Shown in pieces: positions 36,064 through 48,889 of a stretch of 64,000 nucleotides of DNA. The DNA lies in contig MNCI01024231.1 of NCBI GenBank assembly GCA_015680685.1, forward strand, positions 82,108 through 146,107, given 5' to 3'. Under the pieces are notes generated by a model that did not search any database, was not told the DNA's origin, and saw only the letters and a program-made list of their open reading frames with translations. The first letter of the stretch is position 1, and every line of letters starts with the position of its first letter. Made by a program: the position numbers and the translations under genes. Source of the DNA: Gnetum montanum. Taxonomy: Eukaryota > Streptophyta > Gnetopsida > Gnetales > Gnetaceae.

Positions 36064-39031
36064 ATGGCACCAAAGAGAAAGCATCCATAGGAAGGAGGAC
36101 CATCCCAACCGAGGAATAGATGGCCAAGAACTAAAAGGGGGTCAAGAATAGCCCTAGGAGTTAGCAGCAGAAACCCATGCTATGAGACCTCTTCAAAAGA
36201 AGCTTGAAGTGGACTCTATCAGATAAACTCCTGAGGCAGCCACAATTGAACGATCTTACTAAGATGAGGAACCTAGGCCAAGACCAAATCTTAAGGTCAC
36301 CTTGATGGAGGCCTACCTTGAGAAAATTACATCCAAGGAGGTTCAAAAATCTGTGCTTCAAAAGCTAAAATCTAGAACCTTCTTGGAGTTTTCTCCCCTA
36401 GAAGTTAAGACACAACTTTAGAACTCTTCCATGTGGCCCATAATCACTTCCAAGGGGAAGTGGTACATGGGGAAGACATATTTTCTAGAACAATAGGTAG
36501 ATCAATGCCATGGTTAAGATCAAGGACATGACTATGTCCTACTCAATGAAAGAAATCTCTTAGGCCTTTGAGTTGTAGGGCCACTCTAATTGAAATCCTA
36601 ATAGAAGTAGATCTATGCATTAAGAAAGAATGGACACAACAATGTTATGGAGTGGACCACAAAGAGTTTGATGTGCTAATGATGGTAGAATGCACTTATT
36701 TCAAAATTGTGACCTTTCACCTAAATGCAACAATGATTCCTAGCAAAATCATAGCTTTTTTTGCTAGTGCATGTGCTTCTCTAAGAGAAACATTGCCCTG
36801 GAACATTCGACAACTAATCTATCTTGAGATAGAAAAGTGCTTCAAGAAGAATAAATATGGAAGGAAGGCACTTCCCTTTCCATGCCTTATTAAAAGATTA
36901 TGCAAGAGGAGAGGCATAGCTTGCTACACAAATGATGTAGTTCTTCATGCTCTTATCCACTTGGGTAAAGATGATGAAAGATAAATTGTTTGAGTTCAAG
37001 AATAGGAGCAGTAGCCACCACTTCCATCACCCACTCATCAAACAATGCTAAAGGCCTTCATTGCCATTGAGCACATGCATGAACTCCGTAAGTAATTTTT
37101 GTAGTAGTAGTAGGTAAGAATGAGTGATGGTGATCCATTTGTGTGCCAACCATCCATGAGCCACCTTAATAAAGTGGCTTGAACCATAAGTTATATGAAG
37201 GATGGTACAACAACATTTTCTACCCAATGAATGTAGGTGCCCACAAGGTTGAATTTGAGTCTTGAGGGGTAATGGTGTCCCTCTTACAATATCAAAAATT
37301 CCAAGAAATCTTTAAAAATGTAACTATCTTTTCAGTGTGTTTGGACAAGGGTGAGGGGGCTACCTCCTAGTCATGTAGCACCAAGGGTAGGAGACGATGA
37401 TAGAAGTGGTTACTGATTAAGTGGCTGAGGCCCTCAACACTTTGGTGGCATCTATACTAAACATTACTACACTTAGAGATGTGTAGACATTTATTAGAAT
37501 TGTAAATGGAAGATTAAGTGCTACCTAGAATGAGGAATTACTAAACCAACTAGTCAAAACTGAGTAATTGATTCTGGATGTCTTTGACCTTCTAGATACC
37601 ATCACCACTATCTAGTTAGAGCTTCTTGAGGCAATGGGCAAGTACATCATCATGGAGGGGCAACTCAAAATAGCTAGAGTAGAAAACCAATGCTTGGCTA
37701 TGAAGGTTGCTAAACTTAGAGCTTGCCTCGCTGATCCCACACTACTCAGCTAAGTAGTTACGCAAGACGAAGATTTCTAATAGCTTCAAGAAAAACTCAA
37801 GGAGGGTTAATGTGCTAAGGAGTTAACAATCTTTGACCAGTCCTTGGCTAATGCAGCAACATACAACATTCAAAAGGACCTGGTATAGAATCTTCAAGAG
37901 AATGAAACTCTAACCACTAAAAATTATCTCATGCGATATGTCGATGCACAGAAGCAACAAATGTTTGAATTCATCCATTAATAGTAGGAACAACTTACTA
38001 GGATAAGCACTAAACTAAGAAGGTTGCTAGTAGAAAATAGAAATCTCTTAATGGAGGAGGTACATGCCCTTTACTAGAAGCCTGCAATAGATATCGCCAC
38101 TCAGAAGAAGAAGGCCCTGAAATTTGAGAGGGTTAAGAACCATTATAAGGACTAAGTTGGCTTGTAGAAGGAAATCAATGAAAAACATATCTAATTAGCA
38201 AAGGCAAAGATGAATGAGATCCTCTAGTAGCTCTAGTAAGAAGGCTATATTTGGCAACCCATCTTAGATGGACTAAATGAATACAATAATGTAAAAATTT
38301 TTATGAAGGAGCTATAGATCTAGAAAATGACCAAATACATGAAGCTCACTAACCTCTAATATGTAAACCTAGCAATGTTGACTACTGAAAGGCTATAGTC
38401 AAAGTTGAAGAAGTAGGAGGCTAACTTGTACCTGTTTTATGAGGCCTAGTTCAAACACCATAAAGAAACCAAGAAAAAGCTTGAAGTTGTAAACACTAAA
38501 CTCTTTATTCTCAAGGAATGATTCACTAATCAGAGATAAACTACTAAGAACCTAGCCAAGAGATTGAATGACTATCAAGAGTTGTAGAACACTGTCAAAT
38601 AATTTGATGTGGAATGAAAGTAATTTGCAGTCTAGTTTTTCAACATGAAGCAGTTGTTCCCTACAATTCCCTATTGATGAGATATTCCCATTCTAACCCA
38701 CATTGATGACGTAGTGTGGATCATGAATGATCCCTAGTGTAAGGAGGAGAAGATGAAGGCATTGTTGGATGCCTTTCATCTCCCACTAGCAATTGCAACT
38801 ATAGTAGGGAAACCATAACCATAGCCTCTACAATAATTATCACATGCTCTATAAGCTAAAGAAGGTCCTTCAACACCTTAAGAACCTCCACCACCTAGGA
38901 TCATCTAATCTTCTTCTTTATTTTCAAGCTACCAGAGGAGTTGTGTTGTCCATTTTTTAATGGTTTCCACTTTTGTTGTCATGAACACCCAATTTTGTAA
39001 TGATTGTGAATCCGTACATGTGGGCACTTAG
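36064..39031 (+). pseudogene. Env-like third ORF of second Athila-like unit
   Basis: The ATG at 36064 opens MAPKRKHP and a basic stretch. A globular part ends at about 36984; its last 138 codons (36568-36984) are open and contain VTFHLNATMIPSKIIAFFAS and PFPCLIKRLCKRRGIAC, a pattern I recall from the 'putative plant transposon protein' domain of Athila-type ORFs. From about 37000 the protein becomes a long K/E/Q/L-rich coiled coil that ends with DIPILTHIDD, MNDP and ALLDAF, then a stop at 39029. The stops are mostly TAG/TAA at likely glutamine codons and differ from those in the first unit. The function is unknown. It lies between pol and the 3' LTR, where Athila elements carry an env-like gene. 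Confidence 0.75.
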
Positions 39032-39157
39032 CATTAGTAAGTTTTTTTTTATTTGTTTGTATTTTAATTAAGTTAGTTAATAATTCCATACCTTCCCAAA
39101 ATTTTGTAAAGAACTTGTTCCTTATTTTGTTCACTTGAGGATAAGATTTCATTCAAT

Positions 39158-39167
39158 AGTGGGGGTA
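39158..39167 (+). other. Polypurine tract of second Athila-like unit
   Basis: AGTGGGGGTA directly precedes LTR-B. Confidence 0.75.
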
Positions 39168-39991
39168 TGATGAATAATGCATCATTAGGCAGCGTTGATT
39201 AGATGCCACTGACATGATGCCATTGACGAGATCTCATCAACATGGCACCTTGGCATCACATATAAATGTGTGTCTACCTATCACATTTATGGTAATTCTT
39301 CCATTATCTATAGAAAATATCTTGTAGTTTCTTTTCTCTAGACTTATAATATTTTCTGAGTGCCTACAGTAGCTTTCAAAGAAGTGTACAAATCTCTATT
39401 TGAGCACTAATGTACCTAAGCACCTCAATGTGAATGGAAATAAAGATGAGCTTTTCTGATGAAACCTTGTAGCACTTGGAATAGATTAATGTTTCCCTTA
39501 TGCATTTATTATTCATGCACTAAACTTTAATGAATTTTAATTAATTAATTAATATCAATTAAATAATAAATAGAAGTACAACCACTTCAAGCATACATTA
39601 CACTTGGTAATTCTAGTAGCGCCTATCGCTTAATAACCCAATAGCATTATAATGTGTTTAGGATGTGTACGGAAAGTGGGAATGAATGCTTATAGTAGGA
39701 TTAGTTAAGTGTTAGATAGTTATTGGATTAATTAAATATCAAATTTACTTTATTTTCAGCACTTAGGTGAATCTAGTGAAAAAGACATGATAAAGATCAT
39801 GTGCCTTAATGATACTTAACCATATGTTTGCATTCCACAAGTGAAACTAGGAAGACAACAATCATGTCCTTGATATTTACTTCCTAGACCTAGTGAAGTT
39901 GGAGAGCTAAAGTCTATCAAATTTGACTGGATCTCTTAGTGAACGATAGTGATTTGTATGGTTGGGCATAGGGACTACTCACTACTCATCA
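39168..39991 (+). repeat. LTR-B, shared by second and third Athila-like units
   Basis: It runs TGATGAATAATGC to ACTCATCA, 824 bp, with a TATA box TATAAATG at 39261-39268. It is flanked on the left by a polypurine tract and on the right by a primer site, so it is at once the 3' LTR of one unit and the 5' LTR of the next. Confidence 0.9.
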
Positions 39992-39992
39992 T

Positions 39993-40010
39993 TGGCATCG
40001 TTGCAAGGGA
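39993..40010 (+). other. Primer binding site of third Athila-like unit (tRNA-Asp type)
   Basis: TGGCATCGTTGCAAGGGA is the best preserved of the four sites: 13 of 17 positions match the tRNA-Asp complement by hand count. Confidence 0.82.
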
Positions 40011-40069
40011 CTTTAGTTTCTAGGACCTAGTAAAATTATTTAAAGATGTTGTAACAAACCTTAAAGCCA

Positions 40070-42334
40070 CAATCATTAAGAATAATAATATTAGTAATGA
40101 GCACACTATTTTTCTTTTTAAAGCTAAAATAGCTTCTTCTCACAAGGCTGATTCTCCACCTTCGTTCAAGCATACATCTAATCAAAAAAGGCATGAGGGG
40201 TCAAATCAGCCAATGCCCTAGTAATGTAGAGTGGTATATACTCATCTCGATGAGTATGTATTAGATTTCACCTTCATCTTATATTAGGATGAATAATTTT
40301 GGTGGAGGAACATGGAGGAAAACATCTAGTTGTCGCCCAATCAATCAATTCCTATGATGTTGCTCCAAACTCTTATGACGTTGGACATCCAAGGACTCAA
40401 TTTTGAATATGTTGTACAGGACAACAACTATTGAGACTATCGTCCTACTAAGGTACAATGCAAAAGAGATCAACAACAAGGGAGATGTCATGAAGCATCA
40501 AAGGGGAAAATGGTTTAATAACCCCTTATTCCTACTAGGTTAAAAAGAAGGAGAGGATCCCTTTTCTGGAAGTTCTCAATTCATTGACTCTCCTTCCCTT
40601 GGCTTTAATGAGGGGAACCTAAACTAGAATTTATAGTCTACTATAAATAATTCTAGTTCAAGAAATAATGTGTCCCATGACCATGGGAACTCCAAAGATG
40701 GGAGTCAAGGTAGAAACATGGATAGACATAATGATCATGACTATTATTGAAAAATAAGGGATAGTAGGCATCATGCTAGTGCTAGCTCTCCTCCCTCTTC
40801 TTCACCTTTGACATCCCATTTTTCCTCCTCTAGCTTTAATGAAAGCACAAAGGATGTGATCATGATGAAGGTGACTAGTGGGACAAAGATGATCATAGGG
40901 CCCGTTGAACTAGTAGAGATCATGAGTGTGGGCAATCAACAAAGGTCCACTACCATGAAAGAAGGGGCAGCAAAGGGCATCATGATCATCACAAAGGCTA
41001 TGATCATGATGAGCCTTTGCAATAACAAACATGTTGAACATTGCAAAGGTTGTGAGAATCTCAACAAGTTATGTAAAAGATACTATAATTAAATGGTTGG
41101 ATATGAAAAATATCCCTAAGTTTAAAGGGGGATATAACTCAAATCCAGAGAATCATCTTCAAGCCTTTCATGATGCCTGTGCTTTGCATAACATAAAAAA
41201 TGAATGGAAAAACTTAAAGTTATTTCCAAGGACATTTATTAAAGAAGTTGAAAGTTGGTACCAGTCCTTTGAATCAGAATCAACCAAACATTGGAGTATG
41301 ATTCTTGAGCTCTTCAATGATAAGTATCAAACATATTCCCAAATGTCTAATCTGAGAAAGTAGATCCAAGGTTGGAAACATGAAATACATGAACCTTTGG
41401 ATGCAGCCATGGGTAGGTACTATTCTCTCTTATACATATGCCTTATCCATGGTTATTCTCAAAGGGAGTAGCTCCACCATATCATAGATGGACTCCGAAT
41501 AGAAATGAAGAGAACTCTTGAGGTCTATGCCCAAGGGAGATTTTCAAAATTTAGAGCTCATAAAATCTAAAGGATAATAGAGAAGGTTGCCAAAGAAGAA
41601 GGAGAGTTGAGAAAAAGGAAGAATGTGGAAGAATATAATTGAGAGCCTTCCATCTACAAAAGGGAAGTCTAATTCTATGATAATGAAGAGGAGGCATCAC
41701 TTGATGAGGAGGTATAGTAAAAGACCCTACCAATTCAAAAGTCTATTTCCAAAATTTCAACTAAGATAAACAAAATGTGGGACTCTTTAGATGAGAAGCT
41801 CCAAATTTCTTTGAAAATAGCAAATGAATCCAGAAGCAAACTAGAAATTTTTATTGCATGAGAATGAAGAAAGCTAAATGTGCCCACTAAAAGCGTAAGG
41901 GAAAGTTTGCTACAATAGAGGATGTTATGGACTTTGAATCAATTGATGATGGTGGGTGTAACATCTACCACTATGAACATCCTAAGTGATGTTGTCCCAT
42001 TGCGTCACACTTGCAGGGGTCTAGGATGTATGCTCTAAATCCTTGATTGGCAAGAAGGTAAGCACCTAGAAGGTTACCTTATCCTCAAGGCAGCCCTAGG
42101 TATTTCCACCAATAACAAGCCTACTATCTAAGTGGAGCTCCACCACAATCTTATGAGTACTAAAATTAGTAGCAGCATCCATAATCATGGGAGATGCTAC
42201 CACCAAAGTAACAATACCCTTACTAGTAGCCTGATCCATATGGGTACTATGTTTAGAAACCCATTTCTCTATGTGACTCTTCTAGTCATGCTTCATTCTA
42301 GCATCACTACTATCCTCCTAAATACTACAGAGCC
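40070..42334 (+). pseudogene. Gag of third Athila-like unit, split by element D
   Basis: This is colinear with the gag at 28470-30720. The core is the best preserved of the copies: the open stretch 41031-41363 includes IIKWLDMKNIPKFKGGY, then FHDACALHNI, FPRTFIKEV and SWYQSFES. The tail is cut at 42334 by D and resumes at 51553. Confidence 0.86.
42330..42334. other. Left target site duplication of element D (GAGCC)
   Basis: GAGCC here faces AAGCC at 51553-51557; one transition separates them. The uninterrupted second unit reads AAAGCCTAATCTC at 30731-30743. Confidence 0.8.
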
Positions 42335-43227
42335 TAATGAGCGATGATGTACCCCTATGCTCAACCATATGAATCACAAGTGTTCACACATGATCTAGCT
42401 GAATGCCATGGATGGGACCAGTTGTGGCATCTAGATTGTTATGCTTTGATCATAGTTCACTATCTTCCTGCTTGGACTAGTGGTAGCTTTGTCACGTATG
42501 GTTTAATTCAAAGTGAGGCATATGATGTTGTTCCTAATTCTATGCTACTCCTAATGACAATAAAGAGATGAATTAATTAAACTAATGAATGATAGAAAAC
42601 AAGATCTACACTAGCCTATGAGCAATGAGTATCTGCTCTTAATTTTTTATACACATCTTGGACTTCATGAGGCTTCTTTTGGGATTACCAAGTGTGTGTC
42701 ACTAGTTGTGCCAAATGATACACCTTTGGATTACCAAGTATCTACAGTTAAACATTCATGATTAAGGCGTATACATTCCACTTAATAACAGGAATAGTAA
42801 ATAGCAATAAATGGAAACATTTAACTAAAGAAAGTAGTAAATAGTTAATAATTAAAAGAAATAATAATCTAAGTGGATGTTGTAATGATGGAAGTAATCT
42901 TGATCTTTATTGCTAGTCATGTAACATGTCCAAGTATGTCACACTCAAACAAAGGTATCATATGATTACAAACATCATACTATGGGCATGCATTAGAAAT
43001 AATAGACTTTAAAGAGAAGAAACTAAAAACTAAACTATCTACTTAACTCCCTACTTCCTTTTTCATCCGAGTAACACAGCATCATATTTATAAGTAGCAT
43101 CTAGATGAGGTGACGTTGAGTATGTGATGTTGCTTATACCGACGTTGGAGCTTTGATGTTAGGTATGCAACATCGGGACTCTAATGTTGCATATCTAACA
43201 TCGAGGCCAATATATGACAACTCATCA
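42335..43227 (-). repeat. 3' LTR of element D
   Basis: It starts TAATGAGCGATG (first G lost to A) and ends GACAACTCATCA, 893 bp. The end is flanked by the purine tract read GTTATGGAGATA on the - strand. The stretch 43110-43210 holds several GATGTT/AACATC words before the LTR edge. Confidence 0.86.
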
Positions 43228-43399
43228 TATCTCCATAACTAAATGAAAATTTGTCCTTGATTTAAGCAAAATGAAGAACAAGTTCCTTATAGAATATTGG
43301 CAAGTATGGGATTATTGAGTAACTAAACAATGAACAAAATAATTAACGTTTTCCATGTTGTAGTGGTGCAGTACACAAATAGGATACATTATTATAAAA

Positions 43400-46152
43400 A
43401 AAAACAAAAACAAGACTAGGAAGCTCATGTGATGTCCAAAGGCAGTGGCTTTTTCATTGGCTACTTACCTTTGTCACTAGGCCATTGAAAATTATATCAA
43501 TTGAGCAAGGCCTACAACTTCTCTTTCTTCATCCTTGGATCATGCATCATCTAGGCTACTATACCAATGTGTGCTAGTGTCAGTACATCCCAAGGACATG
43601 GCAGCTATAGAAAAATTTGATTCACCTTTACATACCATGCCACAAATTGTCATCATTCTTTCTAAAAATCTATAACTTTTTCTTTAAGCTTATGATAATA
43701 TGTTAATCATTGAGCAAGATTTGAGACTACATATTTTTGCCCCTAATAATTAGCTTTGACCACATCTAACTTTGAGTTTGCCACTTACAACTTTTGTAAG
43801 GCATCCTTCTGATCTGTAAACTCTTTTGCATATAGTGAATAGGTGGTCACCACTTGTTTCTCTAGCTCACTTCAAGAATGACCTATTGTTAACATGGTAA
43901 GGTTGGCATATCAAAGGTTAGCCAAGTCCATGTATTTCTTTAAATCCTCTATCTATAGATCTTTGTTTTTAACTTCTGTTTCCTAGACCATAGCATAACT
44001 GTCTTATATGGCCTACCACTTAGAATTTTTCACTAATAAGAAGCTAATGTGGGCCTTGACCATCTTTATTTTCTTCTCATTAATTTCCTTGTACATGCCA
44101 ACTTGGTCACAAAAGTTCTCTTTTAATTTTTCATGCTTTCTGGCCTCATTCTACCATGTGCTAATCTTGATTGTTGACTTTTGGTGAATAGTGCATACTT
44201 GCTTTATGAAGAGGGTTCTATTCTCCTAGGCCAATCTATTCATATCCTAGTTGACCAGCACCAATTGTTCTTCTAACCAGTGGATACTTTCTTCTAACGT
44301 GTTCTTTTGTTTTTCTATAGTGATCAACCAAGAATTATCTACAATGAGCTACTGATTTTCTTCATGGACAGTGGTTAGTTCCTTTTTATATACATGATAT
44401 TGTACATCTGTAGTAGAGGCATTCCAAACCATCATCTTCTTCTCTTAATCCATAGCTTTTTTCTCCTTTGCTAGCTTGGTGAGCTCCTCTATCCTAAATT
44501 ACTCTAGTTGGTCTAGCACAACAAAATGGGTAGGATCCCATCGTTCTACTTGTAGGGCAGTCAGCTCTTTATATAATCTTCATATATCAGCTTTTACATG
44601 TTCTTCCCTAACCTTTACCATGACCAACATCCTTTTGGTGGTGATGAGGTCTGATTGTGCTACCATGACATCGCTAAGAATGTTAAATAGAGTGGTCATC
44701 ACTTAACCCATCTGCAGCAAGCAAACAAACACATCCTCATGCACTATAGGAGTCATTGAGGTTCCAACCAACATTTGTGAATATCTAGTTCCTATCATCA
44801 AGGGCACAATAGGCACATTGAATGACTCTTTGATGTGATCGATGATCACCTTTGCTACACCTACCACATCCCTGTGTTGTAGCACCACAACTATGATTCC
44901 TTCTCTAATTTTCAATGTCACTTGGAAATATGTATCATTCCCAAGGATTTGGCATGATCATTGGGATCCCCCTCCTCCTGAATGTATTGAGATCTCTACC
45001 CTCATTGGATTAGCTAATATGATGGATAGTACAGTGTCATCCATAACTCAAAAAAGATTGGCCTCATCCCTGTTTCCCCAACTAACTATTTTAGCAACCC
45101 TTTGTAGGTGGCTCATCGAAGGCCTATAATCTTACAGCAATGGTGAAGCTAGTACTTGTGGATGCTATTCAGACTCTTACTACATCTCTGTCCATAGTTC
45201 AACCTCTTTCTCTACTACTTGCTCTTCACTAGAATCTTTTCTTGGTGCTACCATTTTTAGGATTTTTGTGAAAGAGGCATGTTGAGCCTTCCTAAGGATA
45301 TCATTGGTGTATCCTAGGATTCCCATGCACTTGCAAAACTTTCTAATTAATTAGGGAAATAGAAGTCTTGGTCTCCTTGACTTTGTTTCTGCAAACCATC
45401 GTTGGATTTCTATGAAGTAATACTGGGAAAGGTTGGCTACAAATTTTCCCATTAGAATGGCACTTCCCCGACCACATAAGTGGAGATTTGGTTGAGCCAT
45501 TTCATGGGAAATTGGTGGTATGTCCTAATCTTAAAGTAGTCTTTTTCATCTAGAGTCATTTCATTATATGACTTGTCTTCTTTACTATATGCTTGCCTCA
45601 GCCACAATTTCTTTATTTCGGGGTCAAACCTAGTGGATAGATGAGCAACCTTAGTCACTTCATTAGGCAAGTTGAGGGCTGCAATAATGTCCATGACTGA
45701 ATAAGAGACAATCACCCCATAGATCTTAATAGTGGCACCCTCATCTTTATTATGCCAAAATTAATGGACTTCACCTATGTACCATTCACCACTATTAGAC
45801 AAGATAGGCCACAATGGGGATGCCTTGAGTTATGTTTGCATCACTTCTGAAGAAAACTCCACAAACATACCAAAGTTCATTTCCATAATGATTGAAGCCA
45901 ATATAGATTTTTCCAATGTGGTAACAAGGCAATCAAGGGGCAACGTGATGTTTTATCCCTATTTAGGGGATGGTAATTCTATTGCCTCTCCTTGGGCCAA
46001 TTGCCCAATAGCAGGGACCTCTTGATCAATACTAAAGAACTGAGCCTCCTACTCAACATGTTCCTCATGTTCTCCTTACTGATAGTGGCCACCATGTGGA
46101 TTCTTAGTGGCTCTCTATAAGGGTTCACCTTGAGCACCTCTTTTGGGACCAT
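43400..46152 (-). pseudogene. Env-like third ORF of element D
   Basis: The ATG at 46152 lies in a context (GCAAATGG) like that of the second unit (ACAAATGG at 36061). The frame is soon broken. A cleaner stretch, 45452-45715, encodes a globular part with FDPEIKKLWLRQAYS. From about 44900 the protein becomes a K/E/Q-rich coiled coil. The C-terminus near 43560-43640 carries the same closing pattern as the other copies (DVLTLAHI, then M, DP, K, EK, ALL). Sequence identity with the + strand ORFs is low outside this end, so D is an older relative. The role is unknown. Confidence 0.72.
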
Positions 46153-48090
46153 TTGCAATCAAGAAAAAACCAAGTGTTACCAAGGTTATGTTTATTATCA
46201 TTAATCAATATATACCTTACTCATAACCTTAGTTCATTAAGCTCATAATGCATACGATTGTAGGATTTGGAAAATTTCAAGGAGAATTCCCTAAAAAGTA
46301 TCTATGTCTTTTTATGACCCTCACAACTAGTTTTTATTTTCATTAATATGTGGCTTATAATAATGGTTATGGGCCCATGGGTTAGAAAAATTGGATTTCC
46401 AGCATTGTTGTGAGTGATTTCTCATTATAATCCCTAAGGTTTTCAACATTCTTACCCTTATGATACCTTCCAAGTGATAGAAAATTTCAGAAAATTAGCA
46501 TAATTTTTTCATGCATGCACCCTCCCACAACTAAGTGGAACACTCTAGGTTCAGATAGATTTGAATGACATGGGAATTGGAGCATTAAAAAGCTAGATAT
46601 CGTAAGTGGAAGATGGAGGCACAAAGCTCTAGTTTGCAAGAAAAAGTTCAACAACTATCCTAGTAGCAAATAATGGAAAATGAAGTTGAAGATTCACAAG
46701 GGTCGTATTTATATTTTTTTTAGACCCAACAATGGGACACAACATTAAGGTTCAAATCGTTTGTATTTTATGGGGTCAATGAACATGAAAACTAAAGCTC
46801 TAGGACTAGTTGGAAGGTTGGAAGTTAAGTTATCAGTCTAGGTAAGTGAAAATTTAATTAGAGGCATCAAAAGTAGGATATGATGAAGTCATCAACTTGA
46901 AAAGTAAAAGAATGAGTAAGAAAAAGGGAACTGAAAGCATGATTGTGGGATAGATTATGTTCATGATAAGGGAAATAATAAAATGTAACAATTGGAGCAC
47001 TTGGAAGGTGAAAAATCATGTGGTCACGTTAAATAAGTACAAGTCACAAAAGTTACACAAGTGGATCCTCACCAAAGTAGGCTCGTGCCTATGATGCCCT
47101 TGTATAACCACACCTATAATGTCCATAGTCACTAAATGTGTTGAATGCAACACATACCTGTGAAACAAAACACACATGTGAAAACCATTGAATTGAGATA
47201 ATAACTCTATGTTACACAACACCACAAGTTATGAACATCTTAACAACGAGATGAGATAGACCATAGAAGGGATCACAGAAATCATGGCTTGAGGTGTCAT
47301 ACCATGGTCACAATGAAACCTTGTATGTTATTAATGTTTAAATAACCATGTATCTTTCTAACCAAGATTCAAACCAAGTCCAAACCTTATTTCAGTAACA
47401 CCACATCACTTCATCCTATTGGCAAACAACCATAAGACCATCAAAGTCATAAGGAGTAACATCACTTGGCATTTTGTTCAAAGGAGGAGCATTAGTATGG
47501 CATAATTATTATTTTTTTATGGGGTTTGTGAAGCCACCAAAATTTATTCATGGGTACATGTCTTTCTATTGGGTCCCACAAAAGTTTATTTAGTGCCATT
47601 TTAAGTTGCTCTTACTCCCATTTTTTGTTATATTTACAAGGATATGGTTACAACCTCAACAACATGATAGAACATACAAAAGTAGCCAAAGAGAATCCAC
47701 AAGTCCCCTTGATGTCACACCCTTTACATTCTACCTTGGTTCTACACTCTTTTATCTAGACACAATGATTATAGATTTATTATTAGGTTGAATGATTGAA
47801 AAGATTACCATTATGACCAAAGCAATAACCTCTTAGTAATGAAATGGATGGATGGATGGTGTGGTCACAATGTCTGAATAATCAATCCCTTATGATTTGA
47901 CAACATAGAGAAAACCTCATCCCAATGGGCAACATGATCAATAGTGAGATTACATAACAAGGAAAATTAAGATCACAACTAGAAAAAATAGAAGAAATAG
48001 GAAAAATTGGATCAAGAAATAGGAAAATGAAAAAAAATTGTAAAGCAAAAAGATGAAAAACACTTAAAAATCCTGAAGGTTAGAATGGGG
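46153..48090 (-). other. Conserved spacer of element D
   Basis: This corresponds to 34731-36063 and 6530-8058. A T-rich tract (on the - strand) near 47990-48060 follows the pol end. No gene is recognisable. A - strand TATA-like box lies at 46706-46714. Confidence 0.65.
46706..46714 (-). promoter_or_regulatory. Possible internal TATA box of element D
   Basis: The - strand reads ATATAAATA, about 555 bp upstream of the ORF start at 46152. It is placed like the box at 35607-35617 in the second unit. Confidence 0.4.
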
Positions 48091-48105
48091 GGTAACCCCC
48101 ATGAC

Positions 48106-48886
48106 TAAACATTTGGCCATGGCTAGGATTAATAAGTGGATAAATAGGATCCATGCATGTATGAAACATTGGAAACCTTTCATGCTCCAACCACTAGGTG
48201 TCTATTGGTGGTATGGTGGCTGGGTAGAAACATTTTTGGTCACACACCTAATTGTTATATGCATGGTGGGTCAGTATATGAGATGTGTTAAAATTATGGA
48301 TGACTGGCCCATGATTGCACCTTTGATCATGAGATGGTATGCATGGATTCATTTGTCTCCCCATGTTTTTAGATTCATTAGTTGGATGTGCAATTGTATT
48401 ACGGATAAATGATTCTCTCTATGTATGGTCAAAGGATGTTGGTTGAGACAAGGAAGGTGGTGTAATAGATTGGCATTACGTTGGCTTGAATGATGTGGTG
48501 GGTCCATGCATGTTTTTCCTCAGCTTATAGCCTTTCCTCTAGAATGGACATTTCTAGCATTGCAGTTGGAACCCACTAGCGTTAGCATGTCTTTGCATAT
48601 TTGTAGCATCAGTGGCACTTTTTTGTTGATACAGTGGTGTTGAACCTTCCTGAGTTACTGTTGATGGCATTGGAGGAGGTGAATTATGAAAATATCAAGG
48701 GTAAGTTGGATGGTAAGAGGCATGAGGTGGTGATCATTCAAGGAGTGTCATGTATTAATGGTACTCGATAAAGTGGTAGTGGGAATTTGAAGTAGAGGAT
48801 GTTGAACTAGTTGGAGAAATAGGGTGTTGAACATAATATCCATGCAATTTTAGTGAATATGGCTAATTCAGTGGTGGCCTCCCCCA
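48106..48886. other. Unrelated segment replacing pol in element D
   Basis: The segment lies between two copies of CCCCCATGACT (48095-48105 and 48887-48897 approximately). It does not match pol of H or of the second unit. On the + strand it has a tryptophan-rich open stretch (48101-48412) and a second one at about 48643-48770 reading ALEEVNYENIKGKLDGKR. I do not recognise either. It could be a captured host or viral fragment, or diverged spacer. Confidence 0.5.
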
Positions 48887-48889
48887 TGA

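Noticed and set aside
44476-45129. + strand open frames of 76 and 95 codons
   Set aside because: They are antisense to the coiled-coil part of the env-like ORF of element D.
48101-48412. Tryptophan-rich 103-codon frame in element D as a gene
   Set aside because: Composition (W, H, M rich) is unlike a real protein and no motif is seen; kept only as part of the unknown segment.
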